DNA from: DATFNV01 sp035266225
GTDB lineage: Bacteria; Planctomycetota; Planctomycetia; Gemmatales; Gemmataceae
NCBI GenBank assembly: GCA_035266225.1
Contig: DATFNV010000683.1
Span: 1 to 26,903, forward strand
Direction: 5' to 3'
DNA: 26,903 bases
Positions 16,102 to 24,143 of the stretch are shown piece by piece (position 1 is the first letter of the stretch; each line of letters starts with the position of its first letter). A program made the position numbers and the translations under genes. The notes beneath the pieces are model-generated. The model ran no database searches. It was given only the letters and a program-made list of their open reading frames with translations, and was not told the origin of the DNA.

Positions 16102-18261
16102 TTACTCGATGTCGAGGGCGGCGAGGTAGTCCTCGAATGCCTTGCGCTGCCGGAACTCGGTATCCTGGAGGACCTTGATCTTCTTCTGGAAGTCCTCGAT
16201 CTGGGTCTCCTGGTCGTCGAACTTCTTGAGGTAGCGCTTGTAGGCCTCGGCGGTGGCGGGCATCTCCTTGAGGTTGGCCCGCAGTCGCGCCTGGTCGTCG
16301 GTGATGTCCTTGAGTTGCTTCTGCAGCTGTGCGATCTCCCGCGACGTGTCGCTCACCTTCCCCTTCAGCTCGATCGCCTTGGTCAGCGCGTCCTCCACCG
16401 CGCCGCTGACCACCCGTTGGCTGAGGAAGAAGCGCATCGTGTTATCGTCGCTGTTGGTTAGCGCGATGCTCGTGTGGACGTCCTTCTCATCGGCGAGTTC
16501 CGTGCTGGCGGTCTGCCCGGCGGGGAGCTTGACCTCGAAGCGGTAGACGTCGCGGGTGCGTTCCGCCGGCTTGTCCTTGCTGAGGAGAACGAAGTCGGGC
16601 CGGAAGGGGTGCTCGATGAGCACGACGCGGTCGTGTTCGGAGCGGTTCTTCAGGTTGTAGGTCTTCTCCTGGCGCACCTTCGTCGTCTGGTTGAGAATGC
16701 CCTTGTTGATCTTCACCTTGGTGATGCGGTCGGACTGGCTCTTGGCGACGGGCTCGACCTCGGTGCCCAGGTCAATGGCGTAGGAGATCAGGCGTTCGTC
16801 CTTGGGGGTGATGTCGAGGATGCGGGCGTCGCCGGCGTAGCTGCTCCCCTCAAAGACCGTGATGGGGCCCTGCATCAGGTGCATGCCGGTGGTGTTCTTG
16901 AAGCGCAGGCCGAGCAGCGGGTGCTTGGCCTGGGTGCGCTCGTTGTAGATGGAGACGCGGGCGGCCTCGACCTCCTTCTGGACGATGGGCAGCATCGCGC
17001 TCTTGTGCCGCGGCAGGCTCACCGGGTGGTCGATCACGTACTGGAAGAAGTCCCCCAACTCGCTCGCCGTCGCCGCGGAGGCGCCGCCCTTGGTCAGGTC
17101 GAGATCCTGGGCCAACCTTTGCTCCGCCTCCAGCATGAACCCCGCAGTCACGCTCGGCGGGATTCCTAATCTCTCCGCTTCACCATTCGCCGACTTGCTT
17201 TCCTTGAGCTTCTCTTCCATCCGTTTGACGCGGTATGTGGCGGTGCCGGCGGTTTCGGTCTGCGGTTTGCCCGTCATCGCTCCCTGGTAGGTGGGCGGGC
17301 GGAGGGAGGCGAAGAGTTCGGGTTCGACGACAGGGCGTGGGACGTACAGCGGCTGATACAGATCCATCTGGAAGGAGATGGGTCGGCCGCTGAGCAGGGC
17401 CATGCGCACGTCCTTCCAGTCCTCCTCCGAGGAGTTGTCCACGATGGCCCACCCCTGCAGCATCGGCTTGCCGTCCTTCTTATTCGGCAGCACAAGGCGA
17501 TAGCTGGTCTTCCAGATGGGGTTCTCGACGACGTAGCTGACGCGCACCTCACGCTTGCCCTCGCCGTTGAACGACAGCGACACCGCCTTCTTCTGCGTGT
17601 CATGGGAGAGGGCCAACGTCTCCAGGGCGCGCTTGAACTCGCTGTCGAGGACGGGGTTGAGGAAGCGGACACGCTGCACGTCGGTCAGTTTCGCGCTGCG
17701 CATCCCTTCGGCGCACCACAGGTTGAGGAGTTCCACGTCCACGGCGCTGTCCTTGCCGACCTGCTGGCGCTGCTTCTCGACGCCGATGATGGTACCGGTG
17801 ACGTTGCCCGGCTGCGCCGCGTTGCCCTGCTGGAGGGTGACTTCAACCTTCTCGCCGCGCGCCTGGCCGAGAACAGCGCCGAAGCCGGGGTTGCCGGTAA
17901 GGTTGATGGCGAAGCTCTGCAATGTCTTCTCGATGGGGGCCTGGCTGTCGTAGCTGACGGCGGAGATGACGCCGCCGTTGAGGTCTTGCAGGACCATGCT
18001 CTTGAGCAGGTCGTTGATGTCCTGGACGGGGAAGGTCAGGTCGATGCGCGTGTTGCCCTCGACGCTCCCCTCGCGCTGGAAGTAGCCCACCCCGCTGCTG
18101 TACAGGATCGCCTGCGCCACCGGCAGCTGCGCCGTGCCGGCGGCCTTGGCGGCAGGTTCGGGTTGGCCCGGGTCGGCGGGCGACGAGGACGGCTTCAGGA
18201 CGACAAGGACCGCCACCAGGACGGCCACGGCCGGCGGGGCCAGCCAGAGAGTGCGACGCAT
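16102..18261 (-). CDS. DUF4139 domain protein, membrane-anchored or secreted
   Basis: This 719-aa protein begins with a hydrophobic segment (LAPPAVAVLVAVLVVLKP) that is a signal anchor or signal peptide. ATG 18261 is preferred to the TTG 6 bp earlier because GGAGG lies 8 nt before it. Residues 45-110 (AILYSSGVGYFQREG, LTFPVQDINDLLKSM) are the N-terminal beta domain usual in DUF4139 proteins. The DUF4139 region spans about 210-600 (VSYVVENPIWKTSYRLVLP, GWAIVDNSSEEDWKDVRMALLSG). Residues about 620-710 form a long coiled coil (TSREIAQLQKQLKDITDDQ). The biochemical role of the family is unknown; a surface or envelope role is inference. It follows hisC by 70 bp on the minus strand. Confidence 0.88.
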   Translation of the reverse strand: MRRTLWLAPPAVAVLVAVLVVLKPSSSPADPGQPEPAAKAAGTAQLPVAQAILYSSGVGYFQREGSVEGNTRIDLTFPVQDINDLLKSMVLQDLNGGVISAVSYDSQAPIEKTLQSFAINLTGNPGFGAVLGQARGEKVEVTLQQGNAAQPGNVTGTIIGVEKQRQQVGKDSAVDVELLNLWCAEGMRSAKLTDVQRVRFLNPVLDSEFKRALETLALSHDTQKKAVSLSFNGEGKREVRVSYVVENPIWKTSYRLVLPNKKDGKPMLQGWAIVDNSSEEDWKDVRMALLSGRPISFQMDLYQPLYVPRPVVEPELFASLRPPTYQGAMTGKPQTETAGTATYRVKRMEEKLKESKSANGEAERLGIPPSVTAGFMLEAEQRLAQDLDLTKGGASAATASELGDFFQYVIDHPVSLPRHKSAMLPIVQKEVEAARVSIYNERTQAKHPLLGLRFKNTTGMHLMQGPITVFEGSSYAGDARILDITPKDERLISYAIDLGTEVEPVAKSQSDRITKVKINKGILNQTTKVRQEKTYNLKNRSEHDRVVLIEHPFRPDFVLLSKDKPAERTRDVYRFEVKLPAGQTASTELADEKDVHTSIALTNSDDNTMRFFLSQRVVSGAVEDALTKAIELKGKVSDTSREIAQLQKQLKDITDDQARLRANLKEMPATAEAYKRYLKKFDDQETQIEDFQKKIKVLQDTEFRQRKAFEDYLAALDIE

Positions 18262-18331
18262 CTTCAAGTCCTCCGGGGCGAGGGTCCGGCGCGCACTGAG
18301 GCCGCGCGCCGATAGCTACACTCAAGACGAC

Positions 18332-19426
18332 TCAACCGGCCGAGTTATTACCCATGCGCCTCGCGCTCCCCTCCAGAGCGGCGAGCAACTGGGCGTTTTC
18401 GGCCGGCGAACCGACCGTCAACCGCAGGCAATTGGCCAACAACGGGTGCATGTGACTCACGTTTTTGATCAGGATCCGCGCGGCCAGCAGCGCCTCAAAC
18501 GTCGCCGTCGCGTCCGGCACGCGCACCAGGAGGAAGTTGCCGGCGCTTGGGAAGACGGTCGTGCCGGGCAGCGCGGCGACCGCCGTCGCAAGCCGCGCCC
18601 GTTCGCCGCGCACCTCGGCCGCCTGGGCGTCGAGCACGTCGATGTGGTCGAGCAGGAAGTCGAGCGTCGCCTGCGTCAGCACGTTGACGTTGTACGGCGG
18701 CCGCACCTTGTCGAGTTCCGCGAGCCAGGCGGGCCGGCCGGCCAGGTAGCCGAGCCGGATCCCCGCCAGTCCGAGCTTCGACACCGTGCGCATCACGACC
18801 ATGTTGTCGAACTCGGCCGCGCGCGGCATCCAGGTCTTCTCGGCGAAGGGCTGATACGCCTCGTCAATCACCACGAGACTTTCGGTCGCGGCGCGGATGA
18901 CCCGCTCGACCACCGCGTCCTCGAACAGCGTGCCGGTCGGGTTGTTCGGATAGGCGAGATAGATCACCGCCGGCCGGTGTTCGGCGATCGCCGCGAGCAT
19001 CGCCTCGACGTCGAGCTGCAGCGATCGCGTCAGGGGCACGCCGATGAATTCGAGATGCGCCAGACGCGCGGACATCTGGTACATCACGAAGCCCGGCACC
19101 GGGGCAAGTACCTTCGCGCCCGGCCTGGCGCAGGCGACCGCGATGATGCTGATGATTTCGTCGGAGCCGTTGCCGAGCAGCACGTCGCAGCCGGCCGGCA
19201 CCTTCATCGCGCGCTTCAGCTTCTCGACCAGCGCCAGCGGGCGCGGGGCCGGGTAACGGTTCAGCGCGACGGCTGCGAGGCGCTCGCCAAGCCGCGCGGC
19301 GAGCGCGTCGGGGAGCCGGTACGGATTTTCCATCGCGTCGAGCTTCACGAGGCCGGTCGCGTCGGGCACCGGGTAGCTCGTCATCGCGAGCACGTCCGGG
19401 CGGATGATCTTCTGTACGGAGGTCAT
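18332..19426 (-). CDS. hisC: Histidinol-phosphate aminotransferase
   Basis: This 364-aa PLP enzyme converts imidazole-acetol phosphate and glutamate to histidinol phosphate in histidine synthesis. Fold-type I motifs are clear: LDAMENPY and LNRYPAPRP (substrate and phosphate region), GNGSDEII, YPNNPTGTL (159-167), VIDEAYQPF (Asp188, Tyr191) and TVSKLGLAGIRLGY with PLP Lys217. The start at ATG 19426 fits the family; the frame runs 13 codons further into the adjacent palindrome (19441-19502), which is chance coding. The wording through much of the protein, from memory, is close to HisC of Burkholderia-type betaproteobacteria, suggesting transfer. No other his genes are in the window; it follows rlmN on the same strand after the palindrome. 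Confidence 0.93.
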   Translation of the reverse strand: MTSVQKIIRPDVLAMTSYPVPDATGLVKLDAMENPYRLPDALAARLGERLAAVALNRYPAPRPLALVEKLKRAMKVPAGCDVLLGNGSDEIISIIAVACARPGAKVLAPVPGFVMYQMSARLAHLEFIGVPLTRSLQLDVEAMLAAIAEHRPAVIYLAYPNNPTGTLFEDAVVERVIRAATESLVVIDEAYQPFAEKTWMPRAAEFDNMVVMRTVSKLGLAGIRLGYLAGRPAWLAELDKVRPPYNVNVLTQATLDFLLDHIDVLDAQAAEVRGERARLATAVAALPGTTVFPSAGNFLLVRVPDATATFEALLAARILIKNVSHMHPLLANCLRLTVGSPAENAQLLAALEGSARRMGNNSAG

Positions 19427-19440
19427 GGTTTCTCGCGGCA

Positions 19441-19502
19441 GCCGCTTGCGGCTTAGCGTTCGCATCGACCTTCGAGGACGTGAACGCTAAGCCGCAAGCG
19501 GC
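19441..19502. repeat. Full 62-bp palindromic element, copy B
   Basis: The 21-bp arms at 19441-19461 and 19482-19502 are identical to those of copy A (16032-16093); the 20-bp spacer has one change (G for T), which breaks one pair of the inner hairpin. The element touches the rlmN stop codon with no gap and ends 14 bp before the hisC start codon, so it sits between two same-strand genes. Confidence 0.95.
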
Positions 19503-20570
19503 TTACTCATTATTCCCCACGCGCGTCCCGGCCAGCATGCCGCAGGCGCCGTGGATGTCCTTGCCGCCGCTGTAGCGGCGCACGATCGGCTGGCTCACCT
19601 CCGCGCTCAGAGCGTCGCGGAACGCCCGGAATTCCTCGGCCGACGGCGGCGTGAACTGTCCGGTGGCGTCGTTGACGTCGATCAGGTCGATCTTCACCGG
19701 CAGGCCGGCGGTCAGCTCGGCCAGGCGCCGGGCGTCTTCGGGTCGCGTGTTCACCCCCGAGAGCAGCGTCCACGCCAGCATGACGCGCTCGCCGGTCGCC
19801 TCCTGGTGCTCGCGCACGGCGGCCATCAATTCCGGCAGCGGATGCGTGTCCTCGATCGGCAGCAGCCGCCGGCGCAGGTCGTGGTCGGCGGCGGTCAGCG
19901 ACACCACCAGGCGGTACGGCTGGCGTTCGCGCGTGAAGCGGCGGATCATCGGCACCACGCCGACGGTCGAGACGGTGATGGCCCGGGCGTCGATGGCCAG
20001 GCCGCACGACTCGCTCATGACGCGGCCGGCCCGCATGACGCGCTCGTAATTCAGCAGCGGCTCGCCCATGCCCATGAAGACGACGCCGCGCACCGGGTGC
20101 GGCGAGTCGGCCCGCACCTGCATCACCTGATCGACGATCTCCCACGTCGCCAGGTTGCGGCGGAAGCCCATGCGGCCGGTGGCGCAGAAGACGCAGCCCA
20201 GGGCACAGCCGACCTGCGACGACACGCAGACGATGTACTTCTCGTCGCCGGGCCGGTGCAGCAGCGGGATGCGCACCGCCTCGAACGGGTCGGGGCCGTC
20301 ACCCTGGAACAGGTACTTGGCGAAGCCGTCCGTCGGCGACACGCTCTTTTCGACGAGCGCCAGCCGCGGGATGCTTGTCGCTTGGCGCACGCGCCGCAGC
20401 AGTCGGGGCGACACCTCCGGCAGGTCGAGGGGCACTTCCGGGGCCCCCTGGCGGACGACGGCATTCTGGAGGCGGCGCAGAAGCCGCGGCGTGACGCCGA
20501 GGTGCGCCAGGCGGGCGTGCAGCTCGTCGGCGGTGTGCTCCTTGAAGAAGACCGGCAAGGTGTCGGACAT
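19503..20570 (-). CDS. rlmN: 23S rRNA (adenine-2503-C2)-methyltransferase RlmN
   Basis: This 355-aa radical-SAM enzyme methylates C2 of A2503 in 23S rRNA, and in many bacteria A37 of some tRNAs. The CxxxCxxC iron-sulfur motif is CALGCVFC (Cys122, 126, 129) inside SSQVGCALGCVFCATG. VVFMGMGEPLLNY (163-175) is the GEP motif for SAM. Cys343 in SGGKDIHGACGMLAG is the second catalytic Cys that carries the methyl group with the family. Length and motifs are complete. The gene is divergent from the PQQ-like gene at 20736 and reads toward hisC. Confidence 0.97.
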   Translation of the reverse strand: MSDTLPVFFKEHTADELHARLAHLGVTPRLLRRLQNAVVRQGAPEVPLDLPEVSPRLLRRVRQATSIPRLALVEKSVSPTDGFAKYLFQGDGPDPFEAVRIPLLHRPGDEKYIVCVSSQVGCALGCVFCATGRMGFRRNLATWEIVDQVMQVRADSPHPVRGVVFMGMGEPLLNYERVMRAGRVMSESCGLAIDARAITVSTVGVVPMIRRFTRERQPYRLVVSLTAADHDLRRRLLPIEDTHPLPELMAAVREHQEATGERVMLAWTLLSGVNTRPEDARRLAELTAGLPVKIDLIDVNDATGQFTPPSAEEFRAFRDALSAEVSQPIVRRYSGGKDIHGACGMLAGTRVGNNE

Positions 20571-20735
20571 GGGGACTCACTCGAGGGACCTGGCGGCGTG
20601 GTCGGCCCGGCTCGGGATAGTCTATCGTCGGCACCGTGTTACGCAACTCCACCCCGCTCGGGTCGTCTTGTCTCCGCGACCCGTCAGCCATACCTTCACC
20701 GGCAGCCCATCATCGCCGGGGAGGTTCGGGTCATC

Positions 20736-22070
20736 ATGAAGAAGACGTGTTTGCTGCTCGCCTGCGCCTGGGTGCTGACGGGTTTGGCCCGCGGCGCCGA
20801 CCCCGCTGCGGCCCGGCTCGACAACTGGCCGCACTGGCGCGGCCCCGAGGCCAACGGCACCGCACCGAAGGGCGACCCGCCCCTGACCTGGGACGCGACC
20901 ACCAACGTCAAATGGAAGGCCGAGTTGCCCGGCCGCGGCAGCGCCACGCCCATCGTCTGGGGCGATCAGGTCTTCGTCGTGACGGCGATCAAGACCGACC
21001 GCGTCGCCGGCGCCGCCGACCTCCCCACGACCGACCCCAAGTTCGAGAAGAAGACTCAGGCTCCCCGCAATTACTACCAGTTCGTCGTCCTCAGCTTCGA
21101 CCGGGCCACCGGCAAGCCGCGCTGGAAGCACACGGCCAACGAGCAGGTGCCGCACGAGGGACACCAGCCGACGCATTCCTACGCGGCCGGGTCGCCGGCG
21201 ACCGACGGCCGCTTCCTGTACGTCTCGTTCGGCTCGTTCGGCGTCTACTGCTACGACCTGGCGGGCAAGCTCCAGTGGCAGCGCCGCGATCTGGGCCGGC
21301 TCAACACCCGCCTCGGTTGGGGCGAGGCCGTCACGCCGGTCGTTCAGGGCGAATCGCTGCTGCTCAACTGGGACCAGGAAGACGCCTCGGCCCTCCTCTG
21401 CCTCAACACCCGTACCGGCCGGACGAGGTGGAAGACCGACCGCGACGAAAAGACGTCGTGGAACACGCCGCTGGTAGTCGAGCACAAGGGGAAGTGGCAA
21501 GTGATCGTGAACGCGACCAATCGGGTGCGCAGTTACGACCTCGAGACGGGCAAGGAATTGTGGCAGTGCGGCGGCATGACCGTCAACGCGATCCCCTCGG
21601 TGGTCGCCGCGAACGGGGTGGTGTACTGCGTGAGCGGCTACCGCGGCGCGGCCGCCTTCGCCGTCTCCCTCGACGCCTCCGGCGACGTGACCGACAGCGA
21701 CAAGGTCCTGTGGCGCTCCCGCCAGGGGACGCCCTACGTCCCGTCGCCGCTGCTGGCCGGCGACCGGCTCTGGTTCACGCAGACGAACGACGGGCTGCTG
21801 ACCACGCTGGACGTCAAGACCGGCAAGCCGGTCATCGACAGGGAGCGCTTGCCCGGCCTGAAAAGCCTCTACGCCTCGCCGGTGGCCGCGGCGGGCCGGG
21901 TCTACATCGTCGATCGCGAGGGGACGACGCTGGTGCTGAAGCAGGGGGACAAGCTGGAAGTGCTGGCGACCAACCCGCTGAATGACCCGGTGGACGCCTC
22001 GCCCGTGGTGGTGGGAAAGCAGCTGCTCCTGCGCGGGGAGAAGTATTTGTACTGCATCGAGGCGCCGTGA
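20736..22070 (+). CDS. Secreted PQQ-like beta-propeller protein
   Basis: This 444-aa protein begins with a signal peptide (KKTCLLLACAWVLTGLARGAD), then the WPHWRGP motif and repeated propeller strands (VKWKAELPGRGSATPIVWGDQVFV, GKLQWQRRDLG, GKELWQCGGM, YCIEAP at the end). This design is abundant in planctomycetes and is related to the BamB/quinoprotein dehydrogenase propellers. No catalytic or PQQ-binding residues can be assigned, so an enzyme role is not supported. ATG 20736 is chosen because the signal peptide starts there and GGGGAGG is 11 nt upstream; the same frame is open 1.2 kb further, but that part lies opposite rlmN. It ends at a palindrome copy and converges with the gene at 22142. 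Confidence 0.9.
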   Translation: MKKTCLLLACAWVLTGLARGADPAAARLDNWPHWRGPEANGTAPKGDPPLTWDATTNVKWKAELPGRGSATPIVWGDQVFVVTAIKTDRVAGAADLPTTDPKFEKKTQAPRNYYQFVVLSFDRATGKPRWKHTANEQVPHEGHQPTHSYAAGSPATDGRFLYVSFGSFGVYCYDLAGKLQWQRRDLGRLNTRLGWGEAVTPVVQGESLLLNWDQEDASALLCLNTRTGRTRWKTDRDEKTSWNTPLVVEHKGKWQVIVNATNRVRSYDLETGKELWQCGGMTVNAIPSVVAANGVVYCVSGYRGAAAFAVSLDASGDVTDSDKVLWRSRQGTPYVPSPLLAGDRLWFTQTNDGLLTTLDVKTGKPVIDRERLPGLKSLYASPVAAAGRVYIVDREGTTLVLKQGDKLEVLATNPLNDPVDASPVVVGKQLLLRGEKYLYCIEAP

Positions 22071-22071
22071 C

Positions 22072-22112
22072 GCCGCTTGCGGCTTCGCTGGACATGCGAA
22101 GCCGCAAGCGGC
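22072..22112. repeat. Short-loop palindrome of the same family; probable terminator
   Basis: A 16-bp perfect stem GCCGCTTGCGGCTTCG / CGAAGCCGCAAGCGGC with a 9-nt loop starts 1 bp after the stop codon of the PQQ-like gene and lies 29 bp behind the stop of the convergent gene at 22142. It could terminate both. It shares the outer arm with the two 62-bp elements but lacks their TTAGCG inner part. Confidence 0.9.
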
Positions 22113-22141
22113 TCGTCGATGACTTGTTACTTGTCCTTATT

Positions 22142-22999
22142 CTATTCTTTCTTTTCGGCCACGAACTGCTTGACGCGGTAGCTGTCGGCGTGCGCCTTCA
22201 GCCACGTCTGGGCCGCCTGCTGGTAGGCGTCGGCGGGCTGACCCGGCAGCGCCTTGAAGTTCCAGCCGTCCTTGTCCGTCAGGCCCAGGGCGTTGAAGCC
22301 GACGATGGGCGTCACCTCGTCGCGCGATGTGACCTTCTTGTTCCAGTCGCCCTCAGTCAGCGCCTTGAGGATCAGCTTGCTCTGGTCCTCGTCGATCTCC
22401 TCCTCCTTGACCTTGTTCCCCAGCGGCCGCTGGCGGTAGTGCAGGACGAGCAGGGCGGCGGTCGTGGTGCGCTGGTCGGCGTCCTTCGACTTCAGGCTGG
22501 CGCTGGGGTCCGCCAGTAGCTTGGCGAACTTCTTGACCTGCTCCAGTTCCGGGGCCTTCTTGTCCATCACGCTGGCGATGGTGAAGAACTCCGTCTCGTG
22601 GTGCTTGGTCAGGAACAGGCAAACTTCCTGATTGACCTCCAACTTGATCGGGGCGGGGCCTTTGACCAGGATAAAGGGGCCGCCGGGGGGCGGCGGCGGG
22701 ACTGGCTTGGGGAGGACGAAGCCGACCTTGACGTGCGTCAGGCCCTTGGCACCGAGCAGGGCGTCCTCGACCTTGACGACGGCGACGGTGTAATCGGACT
22801 TCTCCTTGGCGCCCGGGAACATGGTGGCGGCGACGGTCTTGTCCTCGATGGCCGTCACCTTGCCGATGACGATGGCTTGCGCCTGGGCGACCTTGTAGTA
22901 GGGGGGGAGATAGATCCTCATCGCCGGGGCGGGAAGGGCGGCCAAGAGCAGCGCCAACCCGGCGAGCCCCGCCGGCCAGTACCACGACAGACGTTGCAT
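22142..22999 (-). CDS. Secreted protein of unknown function, paralogue 1
   Basis: This 285-aa protein has a signal peptide (LAGLALLLAALPAPAMR) and starts at ATG 22999 with AAGGAG 7 nt upstream. It is a clear paralogue of the next gene upstream (23080-23970). Shared blocks are GKVTxxEDKTV, FxGAKEK, EDAxLGAKGLTHVKVG, KLLADPxAxLKSKxAxDR, GLTDKDGWN and LKxHADSYR. The N-terminal half looks like beta strands, with a Pro/Gly loop (KPVPPPPPGGP), and the C-terminal half is helical. It ends in a charged tail (VAEKKE). I know no function for the family; the localisation (periplasm or outside) is inferred from the signal peptide. Confidence 0.85.
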   Translation of the reverse strand: MQRLSWYWPAGLAGLALLLAALPAPAMRIYLPPYYKVAQAQAIVIGKVTAIEDKTVAATMFPGAKEKSDYTVAVVKVEDALLGAKGLTHVKVGFVLPKPVPPPPPGGPFILVKGPAPIKLEVNQEVCLFLTKHHETEFFTIASVMDKKAPELEQVKKFAKLLADPSASLKSKDADQRTTTAALLVLHYRQRPLGNKVKEEEIDEDQSKLILKALTEGDWNKKVTSRDEVTPIVGFNALGLTDKDGWNFKALPGQPADAYQQAAQTWLKAHADSYRVKQFVAEKKE

Positions 23000-23034
23000 A
23001 CCTGTGCTCCTTGATGACGTAAGGGAAAGGGAAC

Positions 23035-23056
23035 GCCCGCGGCGCGAGCCGCGGGC
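23035..23056. terminator. GC-rich perfect hairpin between the two paralogues
   Basis: GCCCGCGGC-GCGA-GCCGCGGGC is a 9-bp perfect stem with a GCGA tetraloop, 23 bp after the stop codon of the upstream paralogue. It lacks a T-tract; it could end or attenuate transcription between the paired genes, or stabilise the upstream mRNA. Confidence 0.5.
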
Positions 23057-23079
23057 GGAATCGGCGGTCGGTCGGGCGC

Positions 23080-23970
23080 TTACTTGTCCTTCTTCTCGTC
23101 CTTCTTGTCGCTGACGTAGCGCTCGATGCGGTAGCTGTCGGCGTGCCCCTTGAGCCACGCCTTGGCGGCGTCGGCGAAGTCGTTGGGACCGACCGGCTTG
23201 CCCGGCTCGGGCTGCCAGTTCCAGCCGTCCTTGTCGGTCAGGCCGAGCCGGTTGAAGCCCCATTGCGGGTTGAGGTCCTCCAGGGCGTTGCCCTTGGTCC
23301 AGTCGCCCCCGGCCAGCGCCGTCAGGATCGACTTGCTCTCCTCGGCGTCGATCCGCTCCGTCTTGGTCTGGCCGGGAATCGGCGTCCGGTAGCGGATGAC
23401 GAGCATACTGGCGGTCAGGGCGCGGTCCTCGGCCTCCTTCGACTTCAGGCCGGCCTTGGGGTCGGCGAGCAGCTTGGCGCACTCCTTGGCGCGGGCCAGT
23501 TGCTTGTCGAAGTTGTCGTTGCTGGCCTTGTTGATGACGCTGTTGGCGCCCTGGAGGACGTAGAATGACTCGGTCGGGTGCTTTTGCAGGAAGAAGATGC
23601 CCTCCTGATCGACGGTCAGGCGCGGCGGACCGTAGCCGCCCGGCCGGATGATCGGCTTGCCCTCCGGCGGCTTGACGGTGCCGACCTTGACGTGGGTCAG
23701 CCCCTTGGCCCCGAGGACGGCGTCCTCGATCTTGATGACGGCGATCTGGAATTCCGCCTTTTCCTTGGCGCCCGCGAACGGCTCGGCGCTGACGGTCTTG
23801 TCCTCGAAGCTGGTGACCTTGCCGGCGACGACGGCGTCGGCGGTGGCGACGCGCTCGGGCAGGGGGGAAAAGCGGATGGCCAACGGAGCGATCCTTTTTG
23901 CGGACGACACGGCGGGCAAGAAGGACAGGGCGGCGGCGGCGACCAGGACGACGAGCAGGGTTCGTTTCAT
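23080..23970 (-). CDS. Secreted protein of unknown function, paralogue 2
   Basis: This 296-aa protein has a signal peptide (LLVVLVAAAALSFLPAVSSA) and a GAGGA ribosome site 9 nt before ATG 23970. It shares the full architecture of the gene at 22142-22999, with blocks such as AGKVTSFEDKTVSAE, KIEDAVLGAKGLTHVKVG, LGLTDKDGWNW and LKGHADSYRIERYV, and ends in a Lys/Asp tail (KKDEKKDK). The pair arose by tandem duplication but the sequences have diverged widely, so the duplication is old. The gene is divergent from the rRNA methyltransferase at 24144. No function can be assigned. Confidence 0.87.
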   Translation of the reverse strand: MKRTLLVVLVAAAALSFLPAVSSAKRIAPLAIRFSPLPERVATADAVVAGKVTSFEDKTVSAEPFAGAKEKAEFQIAVIKIEDAVLGAKGLTHVKVGTVKPPEGKPIIRPGGYGPPRLTVDQEGIFFLQKHPTESFYVLQGANSVINKASNDNFDKQLARAKECAKLLADPKAGLKSKEAEDRALTASMLVIRYRTPIPGQTKTERIDAEESKSILTALAGGDWTKGNALEDLNPQWGFNRLGLTDKDGWNWQPEPGKPVGPNDFADAAKAWLKGHADSYRIERYVSDKKDEKKDK

Positions 23971-24028
23971 GATGCGAGTCCTCGGAACAAGGAAGCGGGG
24001 TTCCCAGTCAAGACGACCGAGGCGGTCC

Positions 24029-24056
24029 TTCGGATGGGGTGTCTACCTGATATAAT
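24029..24056 (+). promoter_or_regulatory. Sigma-70-type promoter candidate for the rlmI-like gene
   Basis: A perfect TATAAT (24051-24056) stands out in this GC-rich DNA. A weak -35 candidate TTCGGA (24029-24034) lies 16 bp upstream. Transcription would start near 24063, giving a leader of about 80 nt before ATG 24144. Confidence 0.5.
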
Positions 24057-24143
24057 GACCTTGTTAGGCGCCGCCGACTAGTGGCCGGCGGAACCCCGAG
24101 CAAACTTTCGCCGCCCGACCTCGTTGGGCCGGCCGGATTCCTC

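Noticed and set aside
16032..19502. The two 62-bp palindromes considered as inverted terminal repeats of one transposon
   Set aside because: Each copy is itself a full palindrome, the interval holds only hisC and the DUF4139 gene with no transposase, and further copies lie outside the interval.
19551..20735. 5' extension of the PQQ-like gene frame
   Set aside because: It lies opposite rlmN; the signal peptide and ribosome site at 20736 define the true start.
23000..23482. 5' extension of the secreted paralogue 1 frame
   Set aside because: It runs antiparallel-frame through paralogue 2; the signal peptide and AAGGAG at ATG 22999 mark the start.
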